Positions 15,925-25,335 of a stretch of 64,000 bases of DNA are shown one piece after another. The stretch spans positions 372,001 to 436,000 of the forward strand of contig CAKTVB010000001.1 of the NCBI GenBank assembly GCA_934621295.1. The letters run 5' to 3'. Each line of letters begins with the position of its first letter. Position 1 is the first letter of the stretch. Made by a program: the position numbers and the translations under genes. The stretch is from an uncultured Collinsella sp. Lineage in GTDB: Bacteria; Actinomycetota; Coriobacteriia; Coriobacteriales; Coriobacteriaceae. The notes beneath the pieces are model-generated. The model ran no database searches and had not been told where the DNA came from. It saw only the letters and a list, made by a program, of their open reading frames with translations.

Positions 15925-15940
15925 TGAGACAATTGTCTCA
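15925..15940. promoter_or_regulatory. 16-bp perfect palindrome upstream of the pilin-like gene
   Basis: TGAGACAATTGTCTCA is fully self-complementary and lies 92 bp upstream of the 16033 start, followed by a T-rich stretch. It is a good candidate operator. Confidence 0.5.
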
Positions 15941-16032
15941 AACCTTTTTTGAAACGTGTGTCACCTGGTATGGCTGCCCCCTTTTCTGAACAATCAGGCT
16001 AAGGACGTCTGGCAAAAGAAAGGGGGCTCGCT

Positions 16033-19000
16033 ATGAGCAAGAAGATGAGGGGATTTGCCATGATGGCGCTCGTCTTGCTGCTGGCTCTGCCGGCGCTGGC
16101 GATGGGCACAATCCCAGATTCAAACGCTTCTCCCGCAAGCGAAGGGGGAGGGGTGCAGGCGACCGCAAAGGTCGATCCCGATACCCGCGATCGCTGGCGC
16201 CATTGGGCGGCGGGTGGCGGCAACGAGTCGCACATCTCGACGCAGAGCGTCGGGCGTATCTGGACCGACAAGACCGTTCGAGTGGCGGATGACGAGAAGT
16301 CCGACTTCCTAACCACGCTCTCGGTCATGTCATCTACCTCCGATACCACCACGACTGAGGTCAAGCCTCTCGACATTGTACTGGTACTCGACGCCTCCGG
16401 ATCAATGGACGATCCGATGGGCGGCCACGACAGAACTAAGCGCATCACGGCGCTCAAGGGTGCTGCCGGTGACTTCATCGACACGATTGCCAAGCAGAAC
16501 AAGGGCCTTCCCGCCGAGAGGCAGCACAAGGTTGCCATCGTCAAGTTCGCGGGCAAAAAGTCCAGCAGCGTGGGCAACGGCACGTACCGCAGCAACGGCT
16601 ATACTTACAATTACTCGCAGGTCATGAAGGAACTCACGCCCTGCGATACGGCTGGGGCGATAAGCCTCAAGGACACCGTTAACTCAATTAGCCCCGCAGG
16701 CACCACGCGTGCCGACCTTGGCCTTCAGCTTGCGCAATCGCAGCTCTCGAGCAGCAATGGACGCGCGGACGCAAAGAAAGTCGTTGTCTTCTTCACTGAC
16801 GGTTCTCCTACGAGCTTCGACGGATTCGAAAGTGACGTCGCCACGAGCGCTGTTACGTCTGCCAAGGCGATGAAGGATTCCGGTGCCACCATCTACACCA
16901 TTGGCATCTTTAACGGGGCTGCGCCCACAGACGATCCCACGAAGAGCGGCACGAGCAAAGAGAACAGATTCATGCACGCGGTGTCGAGTAACTACCCGCT
17001 CGCTACATCATATGATGCAGGATTGCTTGGCTTGCGTGCGCAGAACTCCAACTACTACCAGTCTGCGGCCACGGCCTCCGAGCTCGAGAAGGTTTTCAGC
17101 GGCATCTCAAGCTCTATCACCACGGGGGCGGGCTATCCCACTCACATCGAGGACGGGTTCGGCCCGCATGAGACCGGCTACATCACGTTTACCGACACGC
17201 TGGGCGACTTCATGCAGGTTGACGGCTTCCACAGCGCCCAGATTAACGGCACGTCCTTCCCGGTCGCCGGCATGTCCACCGAGGGCAACACCGACACCTA
17301 TACGTTTGAGGGTACGGCAAAGGACCTAGTCGTCACCGTCGAGCGCGCGGGCGAAGCGAACCCGCGCCAGGGCGATAAGGTTACCGTCAAGGTGCCGGCA
17401 TCGCTCATCCCGCTGCGCGAGTACAAGATCGATAAGGCAAAGGGCACCTTTGAGGTGGCGGACATCGATGCCGTCAAGCCTCTGCGCGTGACGTATGCTT
17501 CGAGCGTCAAGGACGTCGTGCGCGACAACCTTTTCACGCCCGCAAACGTCGCCGGGCTCACTGACTATATCGATGCCAACAGAGATCACGACGCCAACAC
17601 AGTAAGTTTCTTGGCTAACAAGTGGTCCGGCGGAGACTTGGGCGATACGTACGCCAGCTTCCGTCCGTCTTCTGCCAACAGCTACTACTATCTCCAGAAG
17701 GTGACGCCTCTCTACACTGATGAGGCGTGCACCCAGCGTGCAACCGGGAGCCTCGAAGACGCCGCGACGTACTACTACAAGGACGAGTACGTTATCCGTG
17801 GTGATGACGGAAAGCCAAAAGATGCCTACACCGCGGTTGCCATCGGCGGCAGCATGATCTCGAGCTTTGAGGGGGCCCTTACCTCCGACGGTACCGGCTA
17901 TGCGCTTGCCAAGGGCACCGCGCGCCTGCTCTTCATCGACCAGCTGCACACCGAAAAGACCGCCGTGGGTGGTAACGCCACCGGCACCGCCCGCGATGTA
18001 CTCAATCCCGAGTGGAATGACAGCTCGAGCCTGGCCCGCGCAACGCAGGTCAACGCCCATCTGGGCAACAACGGCAAAATTACGTTTGGTTTAGGCACCA
18101 CGCCCGCCGCGCTCGATACCAAGGCAAGATTCGGCCTGACCAAGGTTCTCGAGGGTCGCGCGTGGACCGATGCCGACAAGTTCACGTTCGAGATTGGTCT
18201 CGCGTCCGGTGACCGCGATGCCCAGAGTGTGCCTAAGACAAGCGTTGCCTTGACTAAGAGCGACGCAGACGGACAGGGTCACGCCGCTATCGACTTCGGC
18301 GCCATCACCTACACCAAGGCCGGTACCTATGTCTACGAGGTCTTTGAGAAGGATGGAGGCGCAAGCGGTATTGCTTACAGTACCAACCGCGCCAGGATCA
18401 CCGTGGTGGTCACCGTCGATAAGGCCGGCGTGCTTTCTGCAACTGTCACTAAGGTCGAGAATCCCACATTTACCAACACGTATACCTCCGAGCTGAGCTA
18501 TTCTGCCGCCGGCGGCCTTGTTATCACCAAGACGCTCAACGGCCACAGCATGGCTGCGGGGCAGTTCACCTTCACCGTAACGCCCAGGGACGACGCCTCC
18601 GCCAAGGCGCTTGGCCTGTCGGAGGGCGCCAACACGTTCACGACCCCTGCCGCTGCCGACGGAGCAACGGTATCCATCGATATTCTCGGCGGGCGCGACG
18701 TTACGTTTACCCAGGCAGATGCCGGTAAGACCTATAGCTATACCGTCAGCGAGAAAAATGACGGCGCCTCGGGCTATACCTATGACACCGCCGAGCGCAC
18801 GATAACTATTGCCGTGACCGACGACGGTGCGGGCAAGCTCACGGCTACCACGACCGTTACCGGTGGCGCCATGGGCAGCAAGACCTACACCTACGCCACA
18901 GGCGAGTCGTCCGAGAAGGCAAAGGTCCCGTTTACCAACAGCTACTCCGCCTCAACCGATAACCAGGGCGGATCGACTGCAGCTATCATCGCCGTCAAGG

Positions 19001-21060
19001 AGATGAAGGGACGCCCGCTTACTGACGGCGAGTTCACGTTCCATCTGGCCTATGCCGGCACCACTACTCCCCTCCGCACGGTACGCAACAACAAGGACGG
19101 CACCGTTGGCTTTGGGACCTTCTCCTATGACACCGCCATGCTGGCAGACCTGGTCAAAAGCGGCCACGCGACCAAGAGTACGAACAAAGACGGCAACTTT
19201 GAGTGGACCGTTGAGTACGTGGCATATGAGGATGAGTCCAGCCTGCCCAAGGGCGTGAGTGCTGAGCTTGCGAGCTTCACCGTGATCGTGCACATTGTTG
19301 ACAATGGCGACGGCAGTCTTAAGGCGACAGTACAGACTGAGGGTGAGGGCAAATGCGTATTCCGCAATGTGTACTCCACGGGAAATTCAGTGACCATGCG
19401 GCTTAACGGCACCAAGTTGCTGACCTCGACCGATGGTCTCACGCCGGCGAGCATCAAGGGCAAGTTCACCTTTACCGTGACGCCCAAGGAGGACGGAGCG
19501 CCCATGCCCGAGTGCGCGACCGCAACGAACGATGCCGACGGCAACATCGATTTCGGTGACATCACCTTCACCCTCGCGGACCTCAACCGTGCCCTTGGCG
19601 ACAATGACACGACGGATGAGGACGCTTTGGAGCTTGACGCGGCAGTGACCGGTGATGAAAATGCCCAGGCGCTTGACGGAGCCGATGGCATTGCTGCGAA
19701 AAGCGCGCCCGCAGGGGACGATACGACGTTCGAGCTCGAGGGACCCGCGGCATCGGACGAGGCCTCAGTGAGCGATGCTCCTGCTACCGATGAGGGCAGC
19801 GGGGACGTGGCGCCGGTTCCTGTCGAGAAGTCCGGTCCCGTTGGCGATACCATCATTGAATCCGATGAGCCCATGTTGCTCGGCATGCCCGAAATTGAGA
19901 CCGTGGCGCATAAGATCGCCGATCCCGCAGCACCTGCGGCAACGAAACCTCGCTCCCATACCTTTGTCTATACCATCAGCGAGAGCGGAAGCGCCCCCGG
20001 CGTTGCCAACGACCCCGCGAGCACGCGCACGGTTTCTTTTACTGTGACTGACGACGGCGCAGGACGTCTGACTGTCACGCGTGACCCCGCAGAGGGTCCG
20101 GCCTTTACGTTCACCAACAGATATAGCGTAGAGTCGGTTAGCTCGAGCGTGACCGACCAGCTCACGGTTACCAAGAAGCTTGAGGGCCGTGCCCTTGTCG
20201 CCAAAGAGTTCACGTTCGAACTCGTCGAGGGCGATACCGTGGTGGCGACGGGCACCAATGCCAAGGACGGCGGCATCACGCTGAGTCCCATTACGTACGA
20301 CAGGCCCGGCACACACTCGTATATTCTCCGCGAGCGTGGTGCGGGAACGCACGATCGTGGTCTGACGTTTAGCGGTGTCTCCTATATCGTGGTGACCACG
20401 GTTGTCGATAACGGAGACGGCACGCTCTCGGTGGGGCATGCGCTCGAAGACACCCAGGCGGCGACCTTTACCAACGTCTATCGCGCCGCTCCCGCGAGCG
20501 TCAAGATCACAGCGATCAAGACGCTCACCGGGCGAGATCTTAAAGACGGCGAGTTTACCTTCACGCTTACGGGCGAGGGTGACGCGGCCGATATGAGCCG
20601 AACCGCCAAGAACGATGCGCGCGGCAACGTATCCTTCGACGAGCTTGCATTCGAGACGCCCGGCACCTACACGTTCACGATTTCCGAGGTCAAGGGTACC
20701 GAAGAAGGAATGACTTACGACGAGAGCGTTTATACGATCACGGTAACCGTTGTTGACAACGGAGAAGGTCAGCTTGAGGCGTCCCTCAGCTACACCAAGA
20801 ATGGGGAGGCTGTCGAGGCGATTGAGTTCTGCAATACCTTCACCGAGCAGAAGACTCCCGAGAAGCCCCCGGTAAAACCGGATACGCCCATACCGCCGAC
20901 CACGCCCAAGGGACCCGGCAAGCCAGGCAAATCTGGCGGCATCGTCACTCGAAGCTTCCTGCCCCAGACTGGTGACACCGCTGCGGTGGCCATGGTCATC
21001 GCAGCAGCACTCGCCATCGCGGGAATCGCCTTCATCGTCTACGGACGACATCGGCGCTAA
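16033..21060 (+). CDS. Giant VWA/pilin-type sortase-anchored surface protein
   Basis: A 1675-residue cell-wall protein. A signal peptide (residues 1-27, LLLALPALAMG) leads into a von Willebrand A domain (about 110-360) with the MIDAS motif DASGSMD at 120-126. Six Spy0128/FctA-like pilin repeats follow; each opens with a Lys-bearing strand (for example TKVLEGR, TKTLNGH, VKEMKGR, TKKLEGR, IKTLTGR), has a central Glu (YEVFEKD, YTVSEKN, FTISEVK) and ends in FTNxY-like Asn motifs, as needed for internal isopeptide bonds. A ~110-residue acidic insert (about 1195-1305) interrupts the fourth repeat. The end is LPQTG, a hydrophobic helix and RHRR, the sortase signal. The start follows AAAGGGGG. No sortase lies nearby. 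Likely an adhesin or pilus tip/shaft protein. Confidence 0.92.
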   Translation: MSKKMRGFAMMALVLLLALPALAMGTIPDSNASPASEGGGVQATAKVDPDTRDRWRHWAAGGGNESHISTQSVGRIWTDKTVRVADDEKSDFLTTLSVMSSTSDTTTTEVKPLDIVLVLDASGSMDDPMGGHDRTKRITALKGAAGDFIDTIAKQNKGLPAERQHKVAIVKFAGKKSSSVGNGTYRSNGYTYNYSQVMKELTPCDTAGAISLKDTVNSISPAGTTRADLGLQLAQSQLSSSNGRADAKKVVVFFTDGSPTSFDGFESDVATSAVTSAKAMKDSGATIYTIGIFNGAAPTDDPTKSGTSKENRFMHAVSSNYPLATSYDAGLLGLRAQNSNYYQSAATASELEKVFSGISSSITTGAGYPTHIEDGFGPHETGYITFTDTLGDFMQVDGFHSAQINGTSFPVAGMSTEGNTDTYTFEGTAKDLVVTVERAGEANPRQGDKVTVKVPASLIPLREYKIDKAKGTFEVADIDAVKPLRVTYASSVKDVVRDNLFTPANVAGLTDYIDANRDHDANTVSFLANKWSGGDLGDTYASFRPSSANSYYYLQKVTPLYTDEACTQRATGSLEDAATYYYKDEYVIRGDDGKPKDAYTAVAIGGSMISSFEGALTSDGTGYALAKGTARLLFIDQLHTEKTAVGGNATGTARDVLNPEWNDSSSLARATQVNAHLGNNGKITFGLGTTPAALDTKARFGLTKVLEGRAWTDADKFTFEIGLASGDRDAQSVPKTSVALTKSDADGQGHAAIDFGAITYTKAGTYVYEVFEKDGGASGIAYSTNRARITVVVTVDKAGVLSATVTKVENPTFTNTYTSELSYSAAGGLVITKTLNGHSMAAGQFTFTVTPRDDASAKALGLSEGANTFTTPAAADGATVSIDILGGRDVTFTQADAGKTYSYTVSEKNDGASGYTYDTAERTITIAVTDDGAGKLTATTTVTGGAMGSKTYTYATGESSEKAKVPFTNSYSASTDNQGGSTAAIIAVKEMKGRPLTDGEFTFHLAYAGTTTPLRTVRNNKDGTVGFGTFSYDTAMLADLVKSGHATKSTNKDGNFEWTVEYVAYEDESSLPKGVSAELASFTVIVHIVDNGDGSLKATVQTEGEGKCVFRNVYSTGNSVTMRLNGTKLLTSTDGLTPASIKGKFTFTVTPKEDGAPMPECATATNDADGNIDFGDITFTLADLNRALGDNDTTDEDALELDAAVTGDENAQALDGADGIAAKSAPAGDDTTFELEGPAASDEASVSDAPATDEGSGDVAPVPVEKSGPVGDTIIESDEPMLLGMPEIETVAHKIADPAAPAATKPRSHTFVYTISESGSAPGVANDPASTRTVSFTVTDDGAGRLTVTRDPAEGPAFTFTNRYSVESVSSSVTDQLTVTKKLEGRALVAKEFTFELVEGDTVVATGTNAKDGGITLSPITYDRPGTHSYILRERGAGTHDRGLTFSGVSYIVVTTVVDNGDGTLSVGHALEDTQAATFTNVYRAAPASVKITAIKTLTGRDLKDGEFTFTLTGEGDAADMSRTAKNDARGNVSFDELAFETPGTYTFTISEVKGTEEGMTYDESVYTITVTVVDNGEGQLEASLSYTKNGEAVEAIEFCNTFTEQKTPEKPPVKPDTPIPPTTPKGPGKPGKSGGIVTRSFLPQTGDTAAVAMVIAAALAIAGIAFIVYGRHRR

Positions 21061-21086
21061 CGCCTTGCGCGATACGACGTAGCTTC

Positions 21087-21130
21087 GCCCACTCCCCTCA
21101 AGGGTCCGCTCCGTTTGGAGTGGGCCCTTT
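21087..21130 (+). terminator. Intrinsic terminator of the surface-protein gene
   Basis: GCCCACTCC (21087-21095) pairs with GGAGTGGGC (21117-21125), followed by CCTTTT. Confidence 0.75.
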
Positions 21131-21152
21131 TCCATGGAGCGACTTTATGCCT

Positions 21153-22649
21153 CTACGAAGCGTTGTACCAGGTCCAAAAGAACGTGATGAGAGCCGTGCG
21201 CGAAGCGGTGCCCGTCTTCTTGTTAATCGATGCGATGAGACGGTAGAGCGTCGAGCGCGAAAGGAAGAGCGCGGATGCGATATCACTTACGCTGTCGTCC
21301 ATAGTCAGAAGGGCGCGCACTACATCGCCCTCGCGTGGAGTGAGGCTGTATGCCTGGCAGAAGCGCTTGAGGGGCTCCTCAAGCGAGAGAGCGGCTGGCG
21401 GTGTCGATGTCGCCTCGCTCGAGTGCGCGGCACCTTGTTGCGACGTATCCTCGGTATTGATGTCGGCTCGGGGGTTCTCGTGTGGGTTCTCGTGTCCGAT
21501 CTGCTCAGTTCCCGAGCTCAAGAGAAGCGATGCGGCGACGCCCGCGAGCAGAACGATTGTGGCAACTATCATGCCAAGAAGGTCTCCGTAGTCAACCAGG
21601 GCAATGGCAGCCGCGCTCACGAGCATCGAGCCGATGTTGTTGAACACACGGCCCATACTCGGCCACAGCTCATGCATCCTCATGTGAGCAGAGAGTTTCA
21701 TATAGGTCGTGGTGAAGAAGATGACAAATACGCCCGACCCCAGGTAGAAGACGATGGCGCTCGCGCGTATGCCGACATTGCCTATGAGGATGAAAAGGGC
21801 ACAGGCTGAGAACGTCGCGACGGCAGTCATGATCATGCCGACACGACGCATGTCGAGCTTATCGAAAAGCATGCCGGCGGCGAGGGCGCTTGGCACGAGG
21901 AAGAGGCGCGGCCACGAGCCGAGGTCGATGGCATCTGTGACATGTGACAGGGTGAGCGCGGCATTGAGGGCTGCAAAAATTCCCGTGAGGCAAAAGATCG
22001 CCACGGCGAGACGCACGGCTGTCTCTCTGGTTGCGGGGGTGGACACGGCACCCATGCTCGAAAGATCTTGCCACGTGGCACCATCGGGTGCTTTCGTCTC
22101 GGCAATCGCATGGAGAAGGGTCACCACGGCGAGCGTGGAGAGTACGAGGACAATCTGGTTGGGCATATCGCCTGGAACGAGGATGTGGAAGATAAACTGA
22201 AGAACGATTCCCGAAGCGTAGGCGATAGCGACGGCGCGCGACAGATAGGGCGTTTTGGCATAGCGGCGCGCAAGGAACGAATGGGCGGCGCTGCCGATAT
22301 AGCCAAGCGTCGCGAAGAGGACGATGCCCCCGGCGAGGAATGCCCAGGTGCGTCTGGCCATGATCGTAACGACAATCGCGGCGACGGCGAGCGTGCCTAT
22401 GAGGGTCGAGACATCGTGCCGCCTGGTGGGGAGGCGGTAGCATAGATAGGGCCTGAGGATGAAACCAATGACACTCGAGCCGAGCATGAGGCTCTCTAGG
22501 GGCGAGACGAGGGAAGGGCCAAAGAGTAGTGCTGCATGCTCGTCGAAGATAAAGGTGCTCGTGAGGAAGACGAAAAAGAACAAGGCCAAGCTAACGAGCT
22601 CCCGATATCCTGTCTGCGTCCGCTGTGTTCTGTGCATCCGCGCTCGCAT
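21153..22649 (-). CDS. LuxR-type regulator with MFS-like membrane domain
   Basis: A 498-residue protein started at ATG 22649, 7 nt after AAAGGAAG; the longer frame to 22688 lacks a ribosome site. Residues 1-400 hold about 12 hydrophobic helices resembling an MFS fold. Residues 430-498 are a LuxR/FixJ helix-turn-helix (YSLTPREGDVVRALL, VSDIASALFLSRSTLYRLI). Such one-component membrane LuxR proteins are abundant in Coriobacteriia. It lies tail to tail with the giant surface protein, so it might regulate it, but no direct evidence links them. The ligand is unknown. Confidence 0.88.
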   Translation of the reverse strand: MRARMHRTQRTQTGYRELVSLALFFFVFLTSTFIFDEHAALLFGPSLVSPLESLMLGSSVIGFILRPYLCYRLPTRRHDVSTLIGTLAVAAIVVTIMARRTWAFLAGGIVLFATLGYIGSAAHSFLARRYAKTPYLSRAVAIAYASGIVLQFIFHILVPGDMPNQIVLVLSTLAVVTLLHAIAETKAPDGATWQDLSSMGAVSTPATRETAVRLAVAIFCLTGIFAALNAALTLSHVTDAIDLGSWPRLFLVPSALAAGMLFDKLDMRRVGMIMTAVATFSACALFILIGNVGIRASAIVFYLGSGVFVIFFTTTYMKLSAHMRMHELWPSMGRVFNNIGSMLVSAAAIALVDYGDLLGMIVATIVLLAGVAASLLLSSGTEQIGHENPHENPRADINTEDTSQQGAAHSSEATSTPPAALSLEEPLKRFCQAYSLTPREGDVVRALLTMDDSVSDIASALFLSRSTLYRLIASINKKTGTASRTALITFFWTWYNAS

Positions 22650-22758
22650 AAAGGCTTCCTTTCGGTATCGATTCTTCGTATTGTACAAAAGGTCTCAAGG
22701 ATACGCGAAGGATGTTCGGCCGCATGTGCAGAAACTCTGATAGAACGCCGAATTATCG

Positions 22759-22786
22759 TTGACTTAAGGCGTTCGCGCGGTATACT
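22759..22786 (+). promoter_or_regulatory. Promoter of rplM-rpsI
   Basis: TTGACT (22759-22764), 16 bp, TATACT (22781-22786), about 65 bp before the rplM start. A near-consensus housekeeping promoter. Confidence 0.8.
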
Positions 22787-22852
22787 CGACAAGTTACTTT
22801 GCAGAGCCCCGTGAATCTCTGTTAAGACACGTAATGTACATGGAGGAGTCAA

Positions 22853-23296
22853 GTGATTCAGAAATCGACTCACTACGCCAAGCAGGGCGAGGTCCAGCGC
22901 AACTGGGTTCTCGTCGATGCCGAGGGTGCTGTTCTGGGCCGTCTGGCCACTCAGGTCGCAATGATCCTGCGCGGTAAGAACAAGCCTCAGTTCACCCCCA
23001 ACTCTGACTGCGGTGACTTCGTGGTTGTCATCAATGCCGACAAGGTCCAGCTTACCGGCAACAAGTCCAACCAGAAGGTCTACTACCGTCACACCGGCTA
23101 CAATGGCGGCCTCAAGGCCGAGACCTTTGTTGAGGCCATGGAGAAGCACCCTGAGCAGGTCATCGAGCGCGCCGTCCGCGGCATGCTCCCCAAGACCACG
23201 CTTGGCCGTCAGCAGCTCAAGAAGCTGAAGGTCTATGCTGGTGCCGAGCACCCGCATGCTGCTCAGAACCCGACCAAGATTGACCTGGAGGCTTAA
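22853..23296 (+). CDS. rplM: 50S ribosomal protein L13
   Basis: A 147-residue protein of normal L13 length, with the family segments [36 protein letters not shown] and [19 protein letters not shown]. It starts at GTG 22853 after GGAGGAG (22842-22848); the ATG at 22839 is in another frame. It binds 23S rRNA early in 50S assembly. It is co-transcribed with rpsI, 2 bp downstream, the conserved bacterial pair. Confidence 0.98.
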   Translation: MIQKSTHYAKQGEVQRNWVLVDAEGAVLGRLATQVAMILRGKNKPQFTPNSDCGDFVVVINADKVQLTGNKSNQKVYYRHTGYNGGLKAETFVEAMEKHPEQVIERAVRGMLPKTTLGRQQLKKLKVYAGAEHPHAAQNPTKIDLEA

Positions 23297-23298
23297 AG

Positions 23299-23694
23299 AT
23301 GGCTGAGAACACCGTTGTTTATTACGGCACCGGCCGTCGTAAGAACGCCGTTGCCCGCGTCCGTCTCGTTCCCGGTACCGGCAAGGTCACCGTCAACAAG
23401 CGCGATGCCGAGGAGTACTTTGGCCGCAAGCAGCTGGTCGAGGACGCTCTCGCTCCCTTCAAGGTTACCGATACCTTCGGTTCCTTCGATGTCATCGCCC
23501 TTCTTGATGGCGGCGGCATCTCCGGCCAGTCCGGCGCCCTTCGTCTGGGCATCGCTCGCGCTCTCCTGAACGCTGGCGATTACCGTGCCGACCTCAAGAA
23601 GGCCGGCTTCCTGACCCGCGATGCTCGCGTGGTCGAGCGCAAGAAGTACGGTCTGAAGAAGGCCCGTCGCGCTCCGCAGTTCTCCAAGCGCTAA
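23299..23694 (+). CDS. rpsI: 30S ribosomal protein S9
   Basis: A 131-residue protein with the S9 hallmarks [39 protein letters not shown] and the basic C-terminal tail [17 protein letters not shown], whose last residues reach the P-site tRNA. ATG 23299 follows rplM by 2 bp and uses a site inside the rplM end (GGAGGC). An intrinsic terminator follows. Confidence 0.98.
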   Translation: MAENTVVYYGTGRRKNAVARVRLVPGTGKVTVNKRDAEEYFGRKQLVEDALAPFKVTDTFGSFDVIALLDGGGISGQSGALRLGIARALLNAGDYRADLKKAGFLTRDARVVERKKYGLKKARRAPQFSKR

Positions 23695-23720
23695 GCATTT
23701 CGCCTGGTATTTGGACTCAG

Positions 23721-23758
23721 AACGGAGTCTGCCGCATGTTCGGCGGGCTCCGTTTTTT
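23721..23758 (+). terminator. Intrinsic terminator of rplM-rpsI
   Basis: AACGGAG (23721-23727) pairs with CTCCGTT (23748-23754), with an inner GCCG/CGGC pairing, then TTTTTT. Confidence 0.85.
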
Positions 23759-23806
23759 CATGCCGCTGGGCTGCGGCAGGTGTCTGCCTATTAAATCACT
23801 TTGTTG

Positions 23807-23835
23807 TTGACACTTTTTGGTATTTTGTTTAAATC
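23807..23835 (+). promoter_or_regulatory. Promoter of the EIIA-Glc gene
   Basis: TTGACA (23807-23812), 17 bp, TAAATC (23830-23835), 60 bp before the start codon. The motif TTAGCGTTA follows at 23844-23852. Confidence 0.65.
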
Positions 23836-23894
23836 GGACGTCCTTAGCGTTACGATAATGTCTGCGCGCTATATCGCGTACGACAAGGAGGATC

Positions 23895-24392
23895 ATGCTG
23901 AGTGGGCTTTTCAAGACTTTTGGCATGCGGAGCAAACGCAATACCTTGCTCTCGCCGCTTGCGGGTAAGGTAATTCCTCTCTCCGAGGTAAATGACCATA
24001 TCTTTGCCGCCGGGCTTTTGGGCCAAGGTGTTGCCATCGAGCCCACAGGCAACCATGTTGTTGCCCCTTCCGATTCTAAAATCGAGGCGATTTTCCCCAC
24101 CGGACACGCTGTGGCGCTCCATACCAACGAAGGCATGGACGTTCTCATCCATGTGGGCCTTGATACCGATCGCCTGGATGGTAAATACTTTCACGTTCAC
24201 ACCTCTATTGGGCAGAACGTGAAAAAAGGCCAGGTGCTTATCGAGTTTGACCGCCAGGCCATCAAAGATGCCGGCTTTGACGTTACTGCTCCGATTTTGA
24301 TTTGCAACTCCGTTGAGTTCTCTAGCATCAAGGGTAACGTGGGAAGCACTGTTTCGGAACTTGACGAACTCATTACCGCTCGCGAGAGGTAA
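23895..24392 (+). CDS. PTS glucose-type EIIA
   Basis: A 165-residue soluble phosphocarrier of the EIIA-Glc (Crr) family. SPLAGKVIPLSEVNDHIFAAGLLGQGVAI (in parts) is the family N-terminus. HAVALHTNEGMDVLIHVGLDT holds the two active-site histidines, the second (in IHVGLDT) being the phosphorylated one. ATG 23895 follows AAGGAGGATC. It takes phosphate from HPr and passes it to glucose/N-acetylglucosamine-type EIIB domains elsewhere. The nagB gene 80 bp downstream suggests that it mainly serves an amino-sugar EIICB. Confidence 0.93.
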   Translation: MLSGLFKTFGMRSKRNTLLSPLAGKVIPLSEVNDHIFAAGLLGQGVAIEPTGNHVVAPSDSKIEAIFPTGHAVALHTNEGMDVLIHVGLDTDRLDGKYFHVHTSIGQNVKKGQVLIEFDRQAIKDAGFDVTAPILICNSVEFSSIKGNVGSTVSELDELITARER

Positions 24393-24399
24393 CTCAAGA

Positions 24400-24457
24400 A
24401 AAGACCACTACAAGCTCTATTTAGCGTTATGCTTTTGAGGGTTAGTTACTGGTCTTT
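24400..24457 (+). promoter_or_regulatory. Inverted repeat ahead of nagB
   Basis: AAAGACCA (24400-24407) and TGGTCTTT (24450-24457) form an 8-bp dyad across the crr-nagB gap; TTAGCGTTA (24421-24429) lies inside. The TGGTCT half-site resembles the DasR/NagR half-site, but the spacing is far too wide for one dimer. It may be an RNA hairpin or a looping site. Confidence 0.4.
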
Positions 24458-24471
24458 GAAAGGGGCCTTTC

Positions 24472-25215
24472 ATGATTAAGATCGTTCGCGCTCGCGATTA
24501 TAAGGACATGAGCCGCAAGGCTGCCAACATTATCTCTGCTCAGGTTATCCTAAAGCCCAACTGCGTTTTGGGCCTTGCCACGGGCGATTCTCCCATTGGC
24601 ACCTATGATCAGCTCATCGACTGGTACAAGAAGGGCGATGTTGACTTCTCCCAGGTCAGCACGTATAACCTCGACGAGTACTTTGGCATTGCGGACGACG
24701 ATCCCCAGAGCTATCATTACTTCATGAACAAGCACTTCTTTGATCACATCAACATTGATCCCAAGAACGTACACGTTCCCGCTGGATCCAACACCGATGT
24801 CGATGAGGTTTGCGCTTCCTTTGACAAGATGGTTGCTGACGCTGGTTTCTGCGATCTGCAGCTTCTGGGTATTGGCCGCAACGGCCATATCGGCTTTAAC
24901 GAGCCGGACGACGTCTTCTCCAAGGGTACGCACTGCGTTAACCTGACCGAGAGCACCATTGAGGCCAACAGCCGTCTGTTTGAGCGCGAGGAGGATGTGC
25001 CGCGTCGCGCCTACACCATGGGTGTTCAGACCATCATGAACGCTCGCTCTATCTTGGTCGTTGCCAATGGTGAGAAGAAGGCCCAGGCTGTTCACGATAT
25101 GTGCTTTGGCCCGGTTACCCCTCAGTGCCCTGCTTCTATCCTGCAGCTGCACACCAATGTTACGGTTGTTGCCGACGATGACGCTCTGGCTCTGTGCAAG
25201 GACAAGCTCGCCTAG
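24472..25215 (+). CDS. nagB: Glucosamine-6-phosphate deaminase
   Basis: A 247-residue NagB, converting glucosamine 6-phosphate to fructose 6-phosphate and ammonia. Visible motifs are GLATGDSPIGTYDQL (phosphate loop), STYNLDEYFG with the catalytic Asp, and LGIGRNGHIGFNEP with the Asp/His/Glu machinery. Length is as in short Gram-positive NagBs. ATG 24472 follows GAAAGGGG. It probably forms a functional unit with the upstream EIIA, feeding imported GlcNAc/GlcN into glycolysis. A terminator follows. Confidence 0.96.
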   Translation: MIKIVRARDYKDMSRKAANIISAQVILKPNCVLGLATGDSPIGTYDQLIDWYKKGDVDFSQVSTYNLDEYFGIADDDPQSYHYFMNKHFFDHINIDPKNVHVPAGSNTDVDEVCASFDKMVADAGFCDLQLLGIGRNGHIGFNEPDDVFSKGTHCVNLTESTIEANSRLFEREEDVPRRAYTMGVQTIMNARSILVVANGEKKAQAVHDMCFGPVTPQCPASILQLHTNVTVVADDDALALCKDKLA

Positions 25216-25260
25216 TTTTCGATATGATCTGCGCCAACGCCTAAATAGCGTTAGTGTTGT

Positions 25261-25291
25261 ATGGCCCCGAAGTGATTCGGGGCCATTTTTT
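25261..25291 (+). terminator. Intrinsic terminator of nagB
   Basis: ATGGCCCCGAA (25261-25271), a 4-nt loop, TTCGGGGCCAT (25276-25286), then TTTTT. TAGCGTTA occurs just before it (25246-25253). Confidence 0.9.
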
Positions 25292-25335
25292 ATTCTTGAC
25301 TTTAGTCTGCTGGGCGCGCAGCGGCCAGCTTTAAA

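Noticed and set aside
15482..15927. Frames in the GC-rich repeat region upstream of the pilin-like gene
   Set aside because: Pro/Arg/Gly low-complexity on both strands, no ribosome site, and they cross the repeats.
19765..21135. 456-codon minus-strand frame over the pilin-like gene
   Set aside because: Shadow of a strongly biased coding sequence; no motifs.
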